This document shows, in pieces, positions 16,389 through 22,643 of a stretch of 22,643 bases of DNA. The translations under genes were made by a program, and so were the position numbers. The stretch comes from JBEATZ01 sp041178545 (GTDB lineage: Bacteria; Planctomycetota; UBA1135; UBA2386). Within the stretch, counting starts at the first letter, position 1. Every line of letters starts with the position of its first letter. The stretch is from positions 1-22,643 of the forward strand of contig JBEGVB010000177.1 in assembly GCA_041178545.1 (NCBI GenBank), read 5' to 3'. The notes below the pieces were generated by a model. That model saw only the letters and a list, made by a program, of their open reading frames with translations, did no database searches and was not told where the DNA came from.

Positions 16389-16416
16389 TTGCTTCTGTTG
16401 GCGTGAGCGCTACCTT
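16389..16416 (+). promoter_or_regulatory. Promoter of the initiator tRNA
   Basis: TTGCTT (16389-16394), a 16-base spacer and TACCTT (16411-16416) form a recognisable -35/-10 pair. It ends 13 bases before the mature tRNA 5' end, which leaves a very short 5' leader for RNase P to remove. It lies in the 60-base gap after the solenoid-protein gene. Confidence 0.55.
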
Positions 16417-16429
16417 CTTCGCACCTCAA

Positions 16430-16506
<77 letters not shown>

Positions 16507-16516
16507 GTTGTAGGTT

Positions 16517-16557
16517 CAGGGTGGACAAGCACTTACACTTGTCCACCCTGTTCTGTT
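16517..16557 (+). terminator. Intrinsic terminator of tRNA-fMet
   Basis: A perfect 13-bp inverted repeat (16517-16529 with 16538-16550, arm CAGGGTGGACAAG) encloses an 8-base loop and is followed by the T-rich stretch TTCTGTTT. It begins 10 bases after the CCA end, as expected for a monocistronic tRNA gene. Confidence 0.85.
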
Positions 16558-16744
16558 TCCGAGGGGGCACCTGGCATCGTGTGCTCAAACTGTGCCCAAG
16601 GCGGACCGAGTTCAGGGCCGTGCTGTCCGAGAACTGCTCCGCGGCCTTCCCCAGCCGTCGATGCCCGTACCGTCTCACGCGGGTTCTTCTCGGTGGGTTG
16701 GGGAGGGGCGAGGGCGGCGTGGGTTGGTGGCTTGCCGCGGTGGC

Positions 16745-16779
16745 GCGACTGCGTTGGGCGACAGCCGTGCCGCAGTCGC
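16745..16779 (+). other. Hairpin upstream of small orphan gene
   Basis: GCGACTGCG and CGCAGTCGC form a perfect 9-bp stem with a 17-base loop. It ends 11 bases before the GAGG ribosome-binding site of the 107-aa gene, so it could lie in its leader. The rest of 16558-16802 has no convincing gene, RNA or repeat; open frames crossing it run through the terminator or antisense to the tRNA and look spurious. Confidence 0.35.
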
Positions 16780-16802
16780 ATGGAACGCACGAGGCAAGCA
16801 CG

Positions 16803-17126
16803 ATGAACCCACGCAGGTGGCGGCGGGTGGCTCTGTGGGCGGCGACGCTCTCGCTCCTGACCGTGGTGGGCCTTGTTGGCCTCGATCGGATGTGCGGTGG
16901 CCCGAACCTGGGATTGCCGTTTGGCTACCACGGTCAGTTCAGCACCGTCATGGCCCGGATCCAAGCCGCCCCGGGGGTCGAGGTCATCAAGACCTCCCTG
17001 CACCGGGACACGGAACTCGAGGACTTCTACATCACGGTCCGAACGCCAGACGAGCGCGAGGTGCGGCTGTGCTTCGAGCAGGCGGACACGAGACCCTTCC
17101 GCGAGTTGCTCGAGGAGTTGAAGTAG
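16803..17126 (+). CDS. Small membrane-anchored hypothetical protein
   Basis: A 107-aa protein, unrecognised. It has a basic start (MNPRRWRRVA), one hydrophobic helix at about residues 9-27 that should anchor it in or direct it across the membrane with the rest outside, and then a compact soluble part with alternating strand-like segments (VEVIKTSLHR, DFYITVRTPDEREVRLCFEQ) ending in a charged helix (RELLEELK). The ATG at 16803 is preferred over an upstream in-frame ATG because it has a GAGG sequence 8 bases ahead and starts exactly at the signal/anchor; the longer version would run through the tRNA terminator. Two cysteines (31 and 80) are present. It has no operon partner, and a hairpin follows its stop. 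It may be lineage-specific. Confidence 0.55.
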   Translation: MNPRRWRRVALWAATLSLLTVVGLVGLDRMCGGPNLGLPFGYHGQFSTVMARIQAAPGVEVIKTSLHRDTELEDFYITVRTPDEREVRLCFEQADTRPFRELLEELK

Positions 17127-17140
17127 ATCGGCGCCTGAAG

Positions 17141-17166
17141 CGGATCCTGACCCGCCGCAGGAGCCG
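17141..17166 (+). terminator. Hairpin after the small hypothetical gene
   Basis: CGGATCCTG pairs with CAGGAGCCG (eight pairs, one A-G mismatch) around an 8-base loop, starting 14 bases after the stop codon. It has no U-tract, so it is only a possible terminator or transcript-end structure. Confidence 0.35.
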
Positions 17167-17261
17167 CCGAGCCGCACTCGTGGCAACGGTGAGCGCGGGA
17201 GCCCTGTCGCGCAGCTCCGTGGCAGGGACGGCGAATCGACGACCGCGCCCCATCACAGCCG

Positions 17262-17447
17262 GGTCGCTTGGCTGCCGGGGCGGCGTTGCAGTGGTCCTCG
17301 ACCGCGGCCACCTTGGGTGAACCACCCGAAGGTCGGGGCAGGTACAGGACTTGGAGGACCCGGAGGTCGCTTGGCCTCGGCGTGACCGCGAAGGGATGGT
17401 GTCCGGCTTCCACCGAACTCGGCGTGCATGGCGAACCCGGACACCAT
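17262..17447. other. Structured non-coding region with several inverted repeats
   Basis: The gap between the small orphan gene and the DHOD-like gene (about 350 bases) holds no supportable gene but several structures. ACCTTGGGTG pairs with CACCCGAAGGT around a 3-base loop with one bulged base (17310-17333). An 11-bp perfect inverted repeat ATGGTGTCCGG/CCGGACACCAT spans 17396-17447 with a 30-base interior. An 11-base direct repeat GGTCGCTTGGC occurs at 17262 and 17365. The last palindrome lies 29-81 bases beyond the stop of the minus-strand gene, so it could end that transcript. It may alternatively be a dispersed extragenic repeat or a structured RNA; sequence alone does not decide. Confidence 0.45.
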
Positions 17448-17476
17448 GGCCAGCCTGCGGCTCGTGGCCGCGTCCC

Positions 17477-18472
17477 TCACTCGATGCGGTAGGTCTGCAG
17501 CAGCCGCATGTAGTTGCCGCGGGCGAAGGCATCGGGGTCGGGCGTGCGGCTCACGTCCATGCTGCCGCGCATCTGCGCCAGCGACTCGTAGCCGTGTTCC
17601 TGCAGCCAGGCAGCGACCTCGGTGCGCAGGGTCTCGATCCTGCCAGGTCCCGACCGCAGCAGGGAGGAGACCAACTGCACGGCATGGGCGCCGCACATGA
17701 CGGCCTTGATCGCGTCCTTGGCCGTGTGGACGCCGCCGGTGACGGCGAGGCTGCAGGCCACCTTGCCCGACAGGATCGCGAGCCAGCGCAGCCGGAGCAG
17801 CAGCTCGCTGGAGTCGGACAGCTCCAGGTGGGTGCGCACCTCGAGGTGCTCGATGTCGACGTCCGGCTCGTGGAAGCGGTTGAAGAGCACGAGGCCCTTG
17901 GCGCCGGCTGCCACGAGGCGGCGCGCGAGGTTGGGCAGCGAGGTGTAGAAGGGCGACAGCTTGACCGCGACGGGGACGCGCACGCTGCAACACACGCTGC
18001 CGACGATGTCGACGGCGCGCTGCTCGAGCTGGCCCGCGTCCAGCGCCGGGTCGGTGGCGACGTGGTAGAGGTTGAGCTCGACTGCATCCGCCCCGGCCTC
18101 GGCCATGCGGCGCGCGTAGTCGGTCCAGCCGCCGTGGGTGTGCCCGTTGAGGGAGGCGATCACCGGCACGGACACGCTGCGCTTCACCCGGTCCAGGTGG
18201 GCGAGGTATTCGTCGGGCCCGAACACGCAGTCCTCGGCCGCGGGCAGGTAGGTGCCGGCCTCGCCGTGGGAGTCGGCATGGGAGGTGGCGGCACGGTGGT
18301 GTGCGAGGGCGTCCTGCTCGATCTGCTCCTCGAACAACGAGCGGAGCACGATGGCCGCGGCACCGGCGTCCGCCAGCTGCCGTGCGCGCTCGACGGTGTC
18401 GCCGAGCGGTGAGGCACCTGCCAGGAATGGGTGGGGGAGGCGCAGGCCCAGGTAGTCAGTCGAGAGGTCCAT
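17477..18472 (-). CDS. Dihydroorotate dehydrogenase-like flavoprotein
   Basis: A 331-aa TIM-barrel protein of the DHOD-like group that is often encoded beside nifJ. The N terminus (YLGLRLPHPFLAGASPLG) and the FMN-phosphate region (LAVTGGVHTAKDAI, 242-255) match class 1 dihydroorotate dehydrogenases, with Lys171 in VAVKLSPF as a flavin contact. The active-site loop differs: where class 1A enzymes have NLSCPN with a catalytic Cys, this has NLYHVATD (134-141), lacking Cys or Ser at that spot. It may therefore not make orotate; a different flavin oxidoreductase role linked to PFOR is possible. The start is 3 bases downstream of the nifJ stop, and an AGGGAG ribosome-binding sequence overlaps that stop, so it is the second gene of a two-gene operon. 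The exact substrate is unknown. Confidence 0.85.
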   Translation of the reverse strand: MDLSTDYLGLRLPHPFLAGASPLGDTVERARQLADAGAAAIVLRSLFEEQIEQDALAHHRAATSHADSHGEAGTYLPAAEDCVFGPDEYLAHLDRVKRSVSVPVIASLNGHTHGGWTDYARRMAEAGADAVELNLYHVATDPALDAGQLEQRAVDIVGSVCCSVRVPVAVKLSPFYTSLPNLARRLVAAGAKGLVLFNRFHEPDVDIEHLEVRTHLELSDSSELLLRLRWLAILSGKVACSLAVTGGVHTAKDAIKAVMCGAHAVQLVSSLLRSGPGRIETLRTEVAAWLQEHGYESLAQMRGSMDVSRTPDPDAFARGNYMRLLQTYRIE

Positions 18473-18475
18473 GGC

Positions 18476-21400
18476 TTACTCCCTTGCCTCTGCAGGGGTC
18501 GCAGGTGCCGCGGCTGCTGCCGCCTGTGGGAACCGCAGCTTGGCGATGTGTTCGTAGACGGCGACGCGCCGCATGGCCGCCTGCTGCGCGCCCGCGGCGT
18601 AGCGCTGGAAGCCAGCGGGGTCGAGCTTCTCGACCATGCGGAAACGCGCCTCGTTGCGCATGTACTCGGCCACCGACGTGCGGCCGCCGGGCACGTCGAC
18701 GACGAGCGGCGGCTCGCCGCGGTCGGCCTGCGCCGGGTCGTAGTGGAACAGCGGCCACACGCCGCTCTGCACCGCGCGCTTCTGCTGGTCGGCGCCGAAC
18801 ACGAGGTCGTAGCCGTGTGCGATGCACGGGCTGTACGCGATGACGAGCGAGGGGCCCGGGTGCGCCTCCGCCTGCTGCAGCACGCGCACCGTGTGAGCGT
18901 CCTGGGCGCCTATGGCCACGCTGGCCACGAACACGTGGCCGTAGTGGATGGCCATGAGGCCGAGGTCCTTCTTGTCGACGGCCTTGCCCTTGGAGGCGAA
19001 CTTGGCCGCGGCGCCGAGCGGTGTTGCCTTCGAGGCCTGGCCGCCGGTGTTGGAGTACACCTCGGTGTCGAGCACGAGCACGTTGACGTCGTGCGGCATC
19101 GACAGCACGTGGTCGAGACCGCCGTAGCCGATGTCGAAGGCCCAGCCGTCGCCGCCCACGAGCCACACGCTCTTGGGCACCAGGTAGTCGGCCAGCAACT
19201 CCAGTTCGCGCGCCTCGGGCAAGGGGAGTGCCGCGAGCCTGCGGCGCAGTTCGGTCACGCGCGCGCGCTGCCCGGCGATCCATGCGGCCGTGCGCGGCGC
19301 AGGCGCGAGCAGGCCGCCCACCAGTTCTCCTGCGCCCAGGGCGACCGCAAGGCCCTGCAGCAGCCTGCGGCTGCGCGCCGCGAGCGCGTCGACCGACAGC
19401 TTCATGCCGAGGCCGAACTCCGCATTGTCCTCGAACAGCGCGTTGGCCCACGCCGGGCCGCGGCCCTCGCGGTTCTTGGCGTAGGGCGTGGTGGGGAGGT
19501 TGCCGCCGTAGATCGACGAGCACCCGGTGGCGTTGGCGATGAGGAGCCGGTCGCCGAACAGCTGGGTGAGCAGCTTGAGGTACTGCGTCTCGCCGCAGCC
19601 CGCGCACGCACCCGAGAACTCGAACAGCGGCTGCAGCAGCTGGCTGCCGCGCACGTCGAGCTTGGCGATGCGGGTCGGGTCGACCTCGGGGATCGCCTCG
19701 AACGCAGTCCACCGCGTGCGCTCGCGGTCGCGCACCTCGCGCACCGGCGTCATGTCGATGGCCTTGTGGCGGGGGTTCTGCTTGTCCTTCGCCGGGCACA
19801 CCTGCACGCACAACCCGCAGCCCGTGCAGTCGTCGGGCGCGACCTGGATCGTGTAGCGGTGGTCTGCGAACTCGGTGCCGCGCCAACCCGTCGACGGCAG
19901 GGTGTCGGGCGCCTCGTGCGGCTCGTACACCTTGGCGCGGATGGCGGCGTGCGGGCACATGATCGCGCACTTGTTGCACTGGATGCACACGGCAGGGTCC
20001 CACACGGGGATCGCCTCGGCGATCCCGCGCTTCTCCCAGCGCGCCGTGTCGGTGGGCCAGGTGCCGTCCGGCGGGAACGCGCTGCACGGCAACAGCTCGC
20101 CCTTGCCGGCGATCATGGCCGCGGTGACGCGCTGCACGAAGTCGGGGGCCTCCTTCGCCACGGTGGGCGGCCGGTGGCGCACGGCCGTGGCGCGCGCCGG
20201 CAGCACGACCGGGAACAGGTGGGAGAGCGCGGCATCGACGGCCGCGAAGTTGCGCCGCACGATCTCCTCGCCCTTCTTGTCGTAGCTCTTGGCGATCGCG
20301 TCCTTGATGGCGCCGATGGCCTGTTCGCGCGGCATCACGTCGGCGAGTGCGAAGTAGCACACCTGCATGATGGTGTTGATGCGGTTGCCGACGCCTGCCT
20401 CCTTGGCCACCGCAGCCGCGTCGATGGCGTGCACGGCGAGCTTCTTGGCGAGGATGGCCTGCTGCACCTCGGCCGGCAGCTCGTCCCACACGCGCTCGGG
20501 CGGGAAGGGTGCATTCAGCAGCAGGGTCGCTCCCTCGCGCGCGCACTCGACCACGTCGTAGCGGTCGAGGAAGCCGAACTGGTGGCACGCCACGAAGTCG
20601 GCCTTGTGCACCAGGTACGGCGCCTCGAAGCGCCTCGGGCCGAAGCGCAGGTGGCTCACGGTCACCGCCCCCGACTTCTTGCTGTCGTAGACGAAGTAGC
20701 CCTGCGCGTGCATCTCGGTCTCCTCGCCGAGGATCTTGATCGAGTTCTTGTTGGCACCCACGGTTCCGTCGGCGCCGAGGCCGAAGAACACCGCCTCGCG
20801 CCGTCCCTCGTGCGGCAGCTCGAAGTCGCGGTCCCAGTCGAGCGAGGTGTGGCCCACGTCGTCGACGATGCCCACCGTGAAGCCGTGCCGCGGCGCGGTC
20901 GCCAGCATCGCATAGACGGCAAGGGCCATGGCCGGCGTGAACTCCTTGCTGGAGAGCCCGTAGCGGCCGCCCACGACCTGCGGCACCGACTCGCGGTTGC
21001 GCAGGGCGGCGACCACGTCGAGGCACAGTGGCTCGGCAGGTGCGCCCGGTTCCTTGGTGCGGTCGAGCACCGCCACGCGCCGTGCCGTGGTCGGCAACGC
21101 CGCACAGAACGCGGCACTGTCGAACGGGCGGTAGAGCCGCACCTGCAGCAACCCGACCTTCTCGCCGCGCGTCACCAGCCAGTCGACGGCACTGCGCACG
21201 GTCTCGGCGGCCGAACCCATCACCACCACGACGCGCTCCGCGTCGGCGGCACCGTTGTAGTCGAACGGTCGGTAGCTCCTGCCCGTGCGCGCGGCGAAGT
21301 CTGCCATGGCCGACTCGACTGCGCCCGGCACCGCTGCGTGGAACGGCTGGCTCGCCTCGCGCGCCTGGAAGAACACGTCGGGGTTCTGGGCGGTGCCGCG

Positions 21401-22048
21401 CAGTTGCGGGTGGTCCGGCGTGAGGGCACGGCGCCGGTGGTCGGCGATGCGTTCGTGGTCGACGAGGGTGCGCAGGTCCTCGTCGGACAGCATGTGGATC
21501 TTGCTCACCTCGTGCGAGGTGCGGAAGCCGTCGAAGAAGTGCACGAACGGCACGCGGCACTGCAGCGTGGCCATGTGCGCGATGCAGGCCATGTCGTGTG
21601 CCTCCTGCACGGTGGCTGCGCACAGCATCGCGAAGCCGGTCTGGCGCACGGCCATCACGTCGCTGTGATCGCCGAAGATCGACAGCGCGTGGGTCGCCAC
21701 GGTGCGCGCCGCCACGTGCATCACGAAGGGCGTGAGCTCGCCGGCGAGCTTGTACATCGTCGGGATCATCAGCAGCAGGCCCTGCGATGCCGTGAAGGTC
21801 ACGGCCAGCGACCCTGCCTGCAGTGCGCCGTGCACCGCGCCCGCGGCGCCGCCCTCGCTCTGCATCTCGACGACCGTGGGCACGCTGCCGAACACGTTGG
21901 GCATCCCCTTGGCGGACCACTCGTCCGCCAGCTCGCCCATCGTCGAGGAGGGCGTGATGGGGTAGATGGCGGCGACTTCACTGAGGCGGTAGGCGACGGA
22001 GGCCGCGGCCTCGTTGCCGTCGACGGTGGCAGTGCGGTGGGTGACCAT
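18476..22048 (-). CDS. nifJ: Pyruvate:ferredoxin (flavodoxin) oxidoreductase
   Basis: A single-chain PFOR of about 1190 aa that oxidises pyruvate with CoA to acetyl-CoA and CO2 and reduces ferredoxin or flavodoxin. The N-terminal pyrimidine domain starts TVDGNEAAASVAYRLSEV with the YPITPSS loop. The central EKR-type domain is near residue 450. Two 4Fe-4S motifs follow, CIQCNKCAIMCP near 685 and CTGCGLCVQVCP near 745. The TPP domain has CAGCGE (about 815), ATGCSS, GDGWAFDIGYGG (about 968) and SPCIAHG (about 1073), which supply the four ligands of the proximal cluster. The ATG at 22048 is preferred (GGAAAG five bases upstream); a GTG at 22063 would add five residues. It lacks the long C-terminal extension of the Desulfovibrio africanus enzyme. 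It is co-transcribed with the DHOD-like gene and divergent from the gluconolactonase gene. All cluster cysteines are present, so it should be functional. Confidence 0.96.
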   Translation of the reverse strand: MVTHRTATVDGNEAAASVAYRLSEVAAIYPITPSSTMGELADEWSAKGMPNVFGSVPTVVEMQSEGGAAGAVHGALQAGSLAVTFTASQGLLLMIPTMYKLAGELTPFVMHVAARTVATHALSIFGDHSDVMAVRQTGFAMLCAATVQEAHDMACIAHMATLQCRVPFVHFFDGFRTSHEVSKIHMLSDEDLRTLVDHERIADHRRRALTPDHPQLRGTAQNPDVFFQAREASQPFHAAVPGAVESAMADFAARTGRSYRPFDYNGAADAERVVVVMGSAAETVRSAVDWLVTRGEKVGLLQVRLYRPFDSAAFCAALPTTARRVAVLDRTKEPGAPAEPLCLDVVAALRNRESVPQVVGGRYGLSSKEFTPAMALAVYAMLATAPRHGFTVGIVDDVGHTSLDWDRDFELPHEGRREAVFFGLGADGTVGANKNSIKILGEETEMHAQGYFVYDSKKSGAVTVSHLRFGPRRFEAPYLVHKADFVACHQFGFLDRYDVVECAREGATLLLNAPFPPERVWDELPAEVQQAILAKKLAVHAIDAAAVAKEAGVGNRINTIMQVCYFALADVMPREQAIGAIKDAIAKSYDKKGEEIVRRNFAAVDAALSHLFPVVLPARATAVRHRPPTVAKEAPDFVQRVTAAMIAGKGELLPCSAFPPDGTWPTDTARWEKRGIAEAIPVWDPAVCIQCNKCAIMCPHAAIRAKVYEPHEAPDTLPSTGWRGTEFADHRYTIQVAPDDCTGCGLCVQVCPAKDKQNPRHKAIDMTPVREVRDRERTRWTAFEAIPEVDPTRIAKLDVRGSQLLQPLFEFSGACAGCGETQYLKLLTQLFGDRLLIANATGCSSIYGGNLPTTPYAKNREGRGPAWANALFEDNAEFGLGMKLSVDALAARSRRLLQGLAVALGAGELVGGLLAPAPRTAAWIAGQRARVTELRRRLAALPLPEARELELLADYLVPKSVWLVGGDGWAFDIGYGGLDHVLSMPHDVNVLVLDTEVYSNTGGQASKATPLGAAAKFASKGKAVDKKDLGLMAIHYGHVFVASVAIGAQDAHTVRVLQQAEAHPGPSLVIAYSPCIAHGYDLVFGADQQKRAVQSGVWPLFHYDPAQADRGEPPLVVDVPGGRTSVAEYMRNEARFRMVEKLDPAGFQRYAAGAQQAAMRRVAVYEHIAKLRFPQAAAAAAPATPAEARE

Positions 22049-22090
22049 GGCGACTTTCCGCACGGTCGTTGCCGTGCTGTGTCCATGGTT

Positions 22091-22117
22091 CCCGGGCGGC
22101 CGCGTGCGGCCACCGGG
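22091..22117. promoter_or_regulatory. Inverted repeat in the nifJ/gluconolactonase divergent region
   Basis: CCCGG-GC-GGCCGC-GT-GCGGCC-A-CCGGG forms an 11-bp interrupted palindrome. It lies 43-69 bases upstream of the nifJ start and about 90 bases upstream of the divergent gene, where an operator or leader hairpin could sit. No clear -10/-35 pair was found on either strand of this 157-base gap, and GC-rich palindromes can arise by chance. Confidence 0.35.
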
Positions 22118-22205
22118 CTCAGGGGCGTAGGGTGCGGGGGCGGTGTGGCGGGGAGTGGTGTTCCGCGCCGTGGACGGTGCGAGGCTGGCCCTTCAGACTG
22201 CGGCG

Positions 22206-22643
22206 ATGGGATCCGTTCTCGCTTCCTCCCCCTGCCTCCCGGCGGCCGTGTTCCTCGTGGCCGCGTGTACCAGCACCCGTCCGGCTGCGCTGCCCGGCAG
22301 CGGTTCGCCGCTCCCGGCCCCGGTGCACGCCGTCTCGGGCCAGACCGTGGGCTCCATCGAGGTACGCGACCCACGGCTGCAGGCGCTGCTGGACCCCGCG
22401 GCTCCCATCGAGATGCTGGCCACGGGGTTCGACTGGGCGGAAGGGCCGGTGTGGGACCGCGCGCAGGGGGCATTGCTGTTCACGGACGTGCCCGCCAACA
22501 CCGTCTACCGCCACAAGTACGGCGATGGCGTGCGCGTCCACCTGCAGCCGAGCGGCTACACCGGCGCGGAGCCGCGTGCAGGCGGCCTCGGTGCCAACGG
22601 CCTCGCCTTCGATGCCCGCGGTGCGCTGCTGCTGTGCGAACAC
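22206..22643 (+). CDS. SMP-30/gluconolactonase-family lipoprotein (3' truncated)
   Basis: The frame opens at an ATG at 22206 and runs off the window after 146 codons without a stop. The N terminus is hydrophobic and contains a lipobox, FLVAAC, with the lipidated Cys at residue 21, so the protein is probably anchored in the envelope. After a Pro/Ser-rich linker come the family motifs of the beta-propeller lactonase: GFDWAEGPVWD with the metal-binding Glu, ALLFTDVPANTVYR, and GGLGANGLAFDARGALLLCEH at the break. Such enzymes hydrolyse sugar lactones such as gluconolactone. The lipoprotein signal lacks the usual basic residues right after Met; a GTG at 22170 would add 12 residues including an Arg. 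A CAGACT hexamer 6 bases before the ATG resembles the leaderless -10 elements elsewhere. The C-terminal part is beyond the window. Confidence 0.85.
   Translation, partial: MGSVLASSPCLPAAVFLVAACTSTRPAALPGSGSPLPAPVHAVSGQTVGSIEVRDPRLQALLDPAAPIEMLATGFDWAEGPVWDRAQGALLFTDVPANTVYRHKYGDGVRVHLQPSGYTGAEPRAGGLGANGLAFDARGALLLCEH

Noticed and set aside
16507..16802. Possible integration site of a mobile element at the tRNA 3' end
   Set aside because: No integrase gene, no second copy of the tRNA 3' end as a direct repeat, and the flanking terminator looks native.
18456..21920. Very long (over 1100 codons) alternative minus-strand frame over nifJ
   Set aside because: Arg/Ala/Gly-rich translation typical of a shadow frame in high-GC DNA; the overlapping nifJ frame carries all PFOR motifs.

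Overview
This is a high-GC (roughly 70%), gene-dense bacterial chromosome segment with short intergenic gaps. Most genes are on the + strand; one two-gene operon near the right end is on the - strand. A high-GC member of the Planctomycetota, or a related PVC-type lineage, is the best guess. The hints are a single-chain AroD-AroE fusion, an enlarged SpoVG-family protein, a large secreted alpha-helical repeat protein and start sites that often lack Shine-Dalgarno sequences. This is inference; no rRNA or other decisive marker is present.

Layout. (1) 1-4244: the end of a complex I operon, nuoL (5' truncated), nuoM and nuoN, with overlapping stop/start codons. (2) 4286-6520: a secreted DPP-IV-like S9 peptidase. 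(3) 6581-9773: pssA (phosphatidylserine synthase), a FolK-PanC fusion (folate plus pantothenate) and ispE (MEP isoprenoid pathway). (4) 9838-13378: a SpoVG-family protein carrying an inserted zinc ribbon, a Rossmann/DUF2520 protein, an AroD-AroE fusion and AroK; the last three overlap one another. (5) 13493-16369: a secreted HEAT/TPR-like solenoid protein of unknown role. (6) 16389-16556: an initiator tRNA-fMet with its own promoter and a strong terminator. (7) 16557-17476: a sparse region with one small membrane-anchored orphan gene and a hairpin-rich non-coding stretch. (8) 17477-22048 (-): nifJ (pyruvate:ferredoxin oxidoreductase) followed by a dihydroorotate-dehydrogenase-like gene. (9) 22206-22643: a divergent, 3'-truncated SMP-30/gluconolactonase-type lipoprotein.

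How the genes fit together. The middle block is mostly housekeeping biosynthesis. AroDE and AroK supply two or three consecutive shikimate steps toward chorismate, which feeds folate through p-aminobenzoate. FolK-PanC joins a folate and a pantothenate enzyme, and the DUF2520 protein is a candidate partner in pantothenate synthesis. Complex I and PFOR indicate respiratory electron transport together with ferredoxin-linked pyruvate oxidation.

No CRISPR array, phage, transposon, toxin-antitoxin or defence island was recognised. The most unusual items are the FolK-PanC fusion, the zinc-ribbon SpoVG, the DHOD-like/PFOR pair, the C1-U72 initiator tRNA, the structured intergenic region at 17.26-17.45 kb, and a recurring -10-like motif set 6-9 nt before start codons that suggests leaderless mRNAs.
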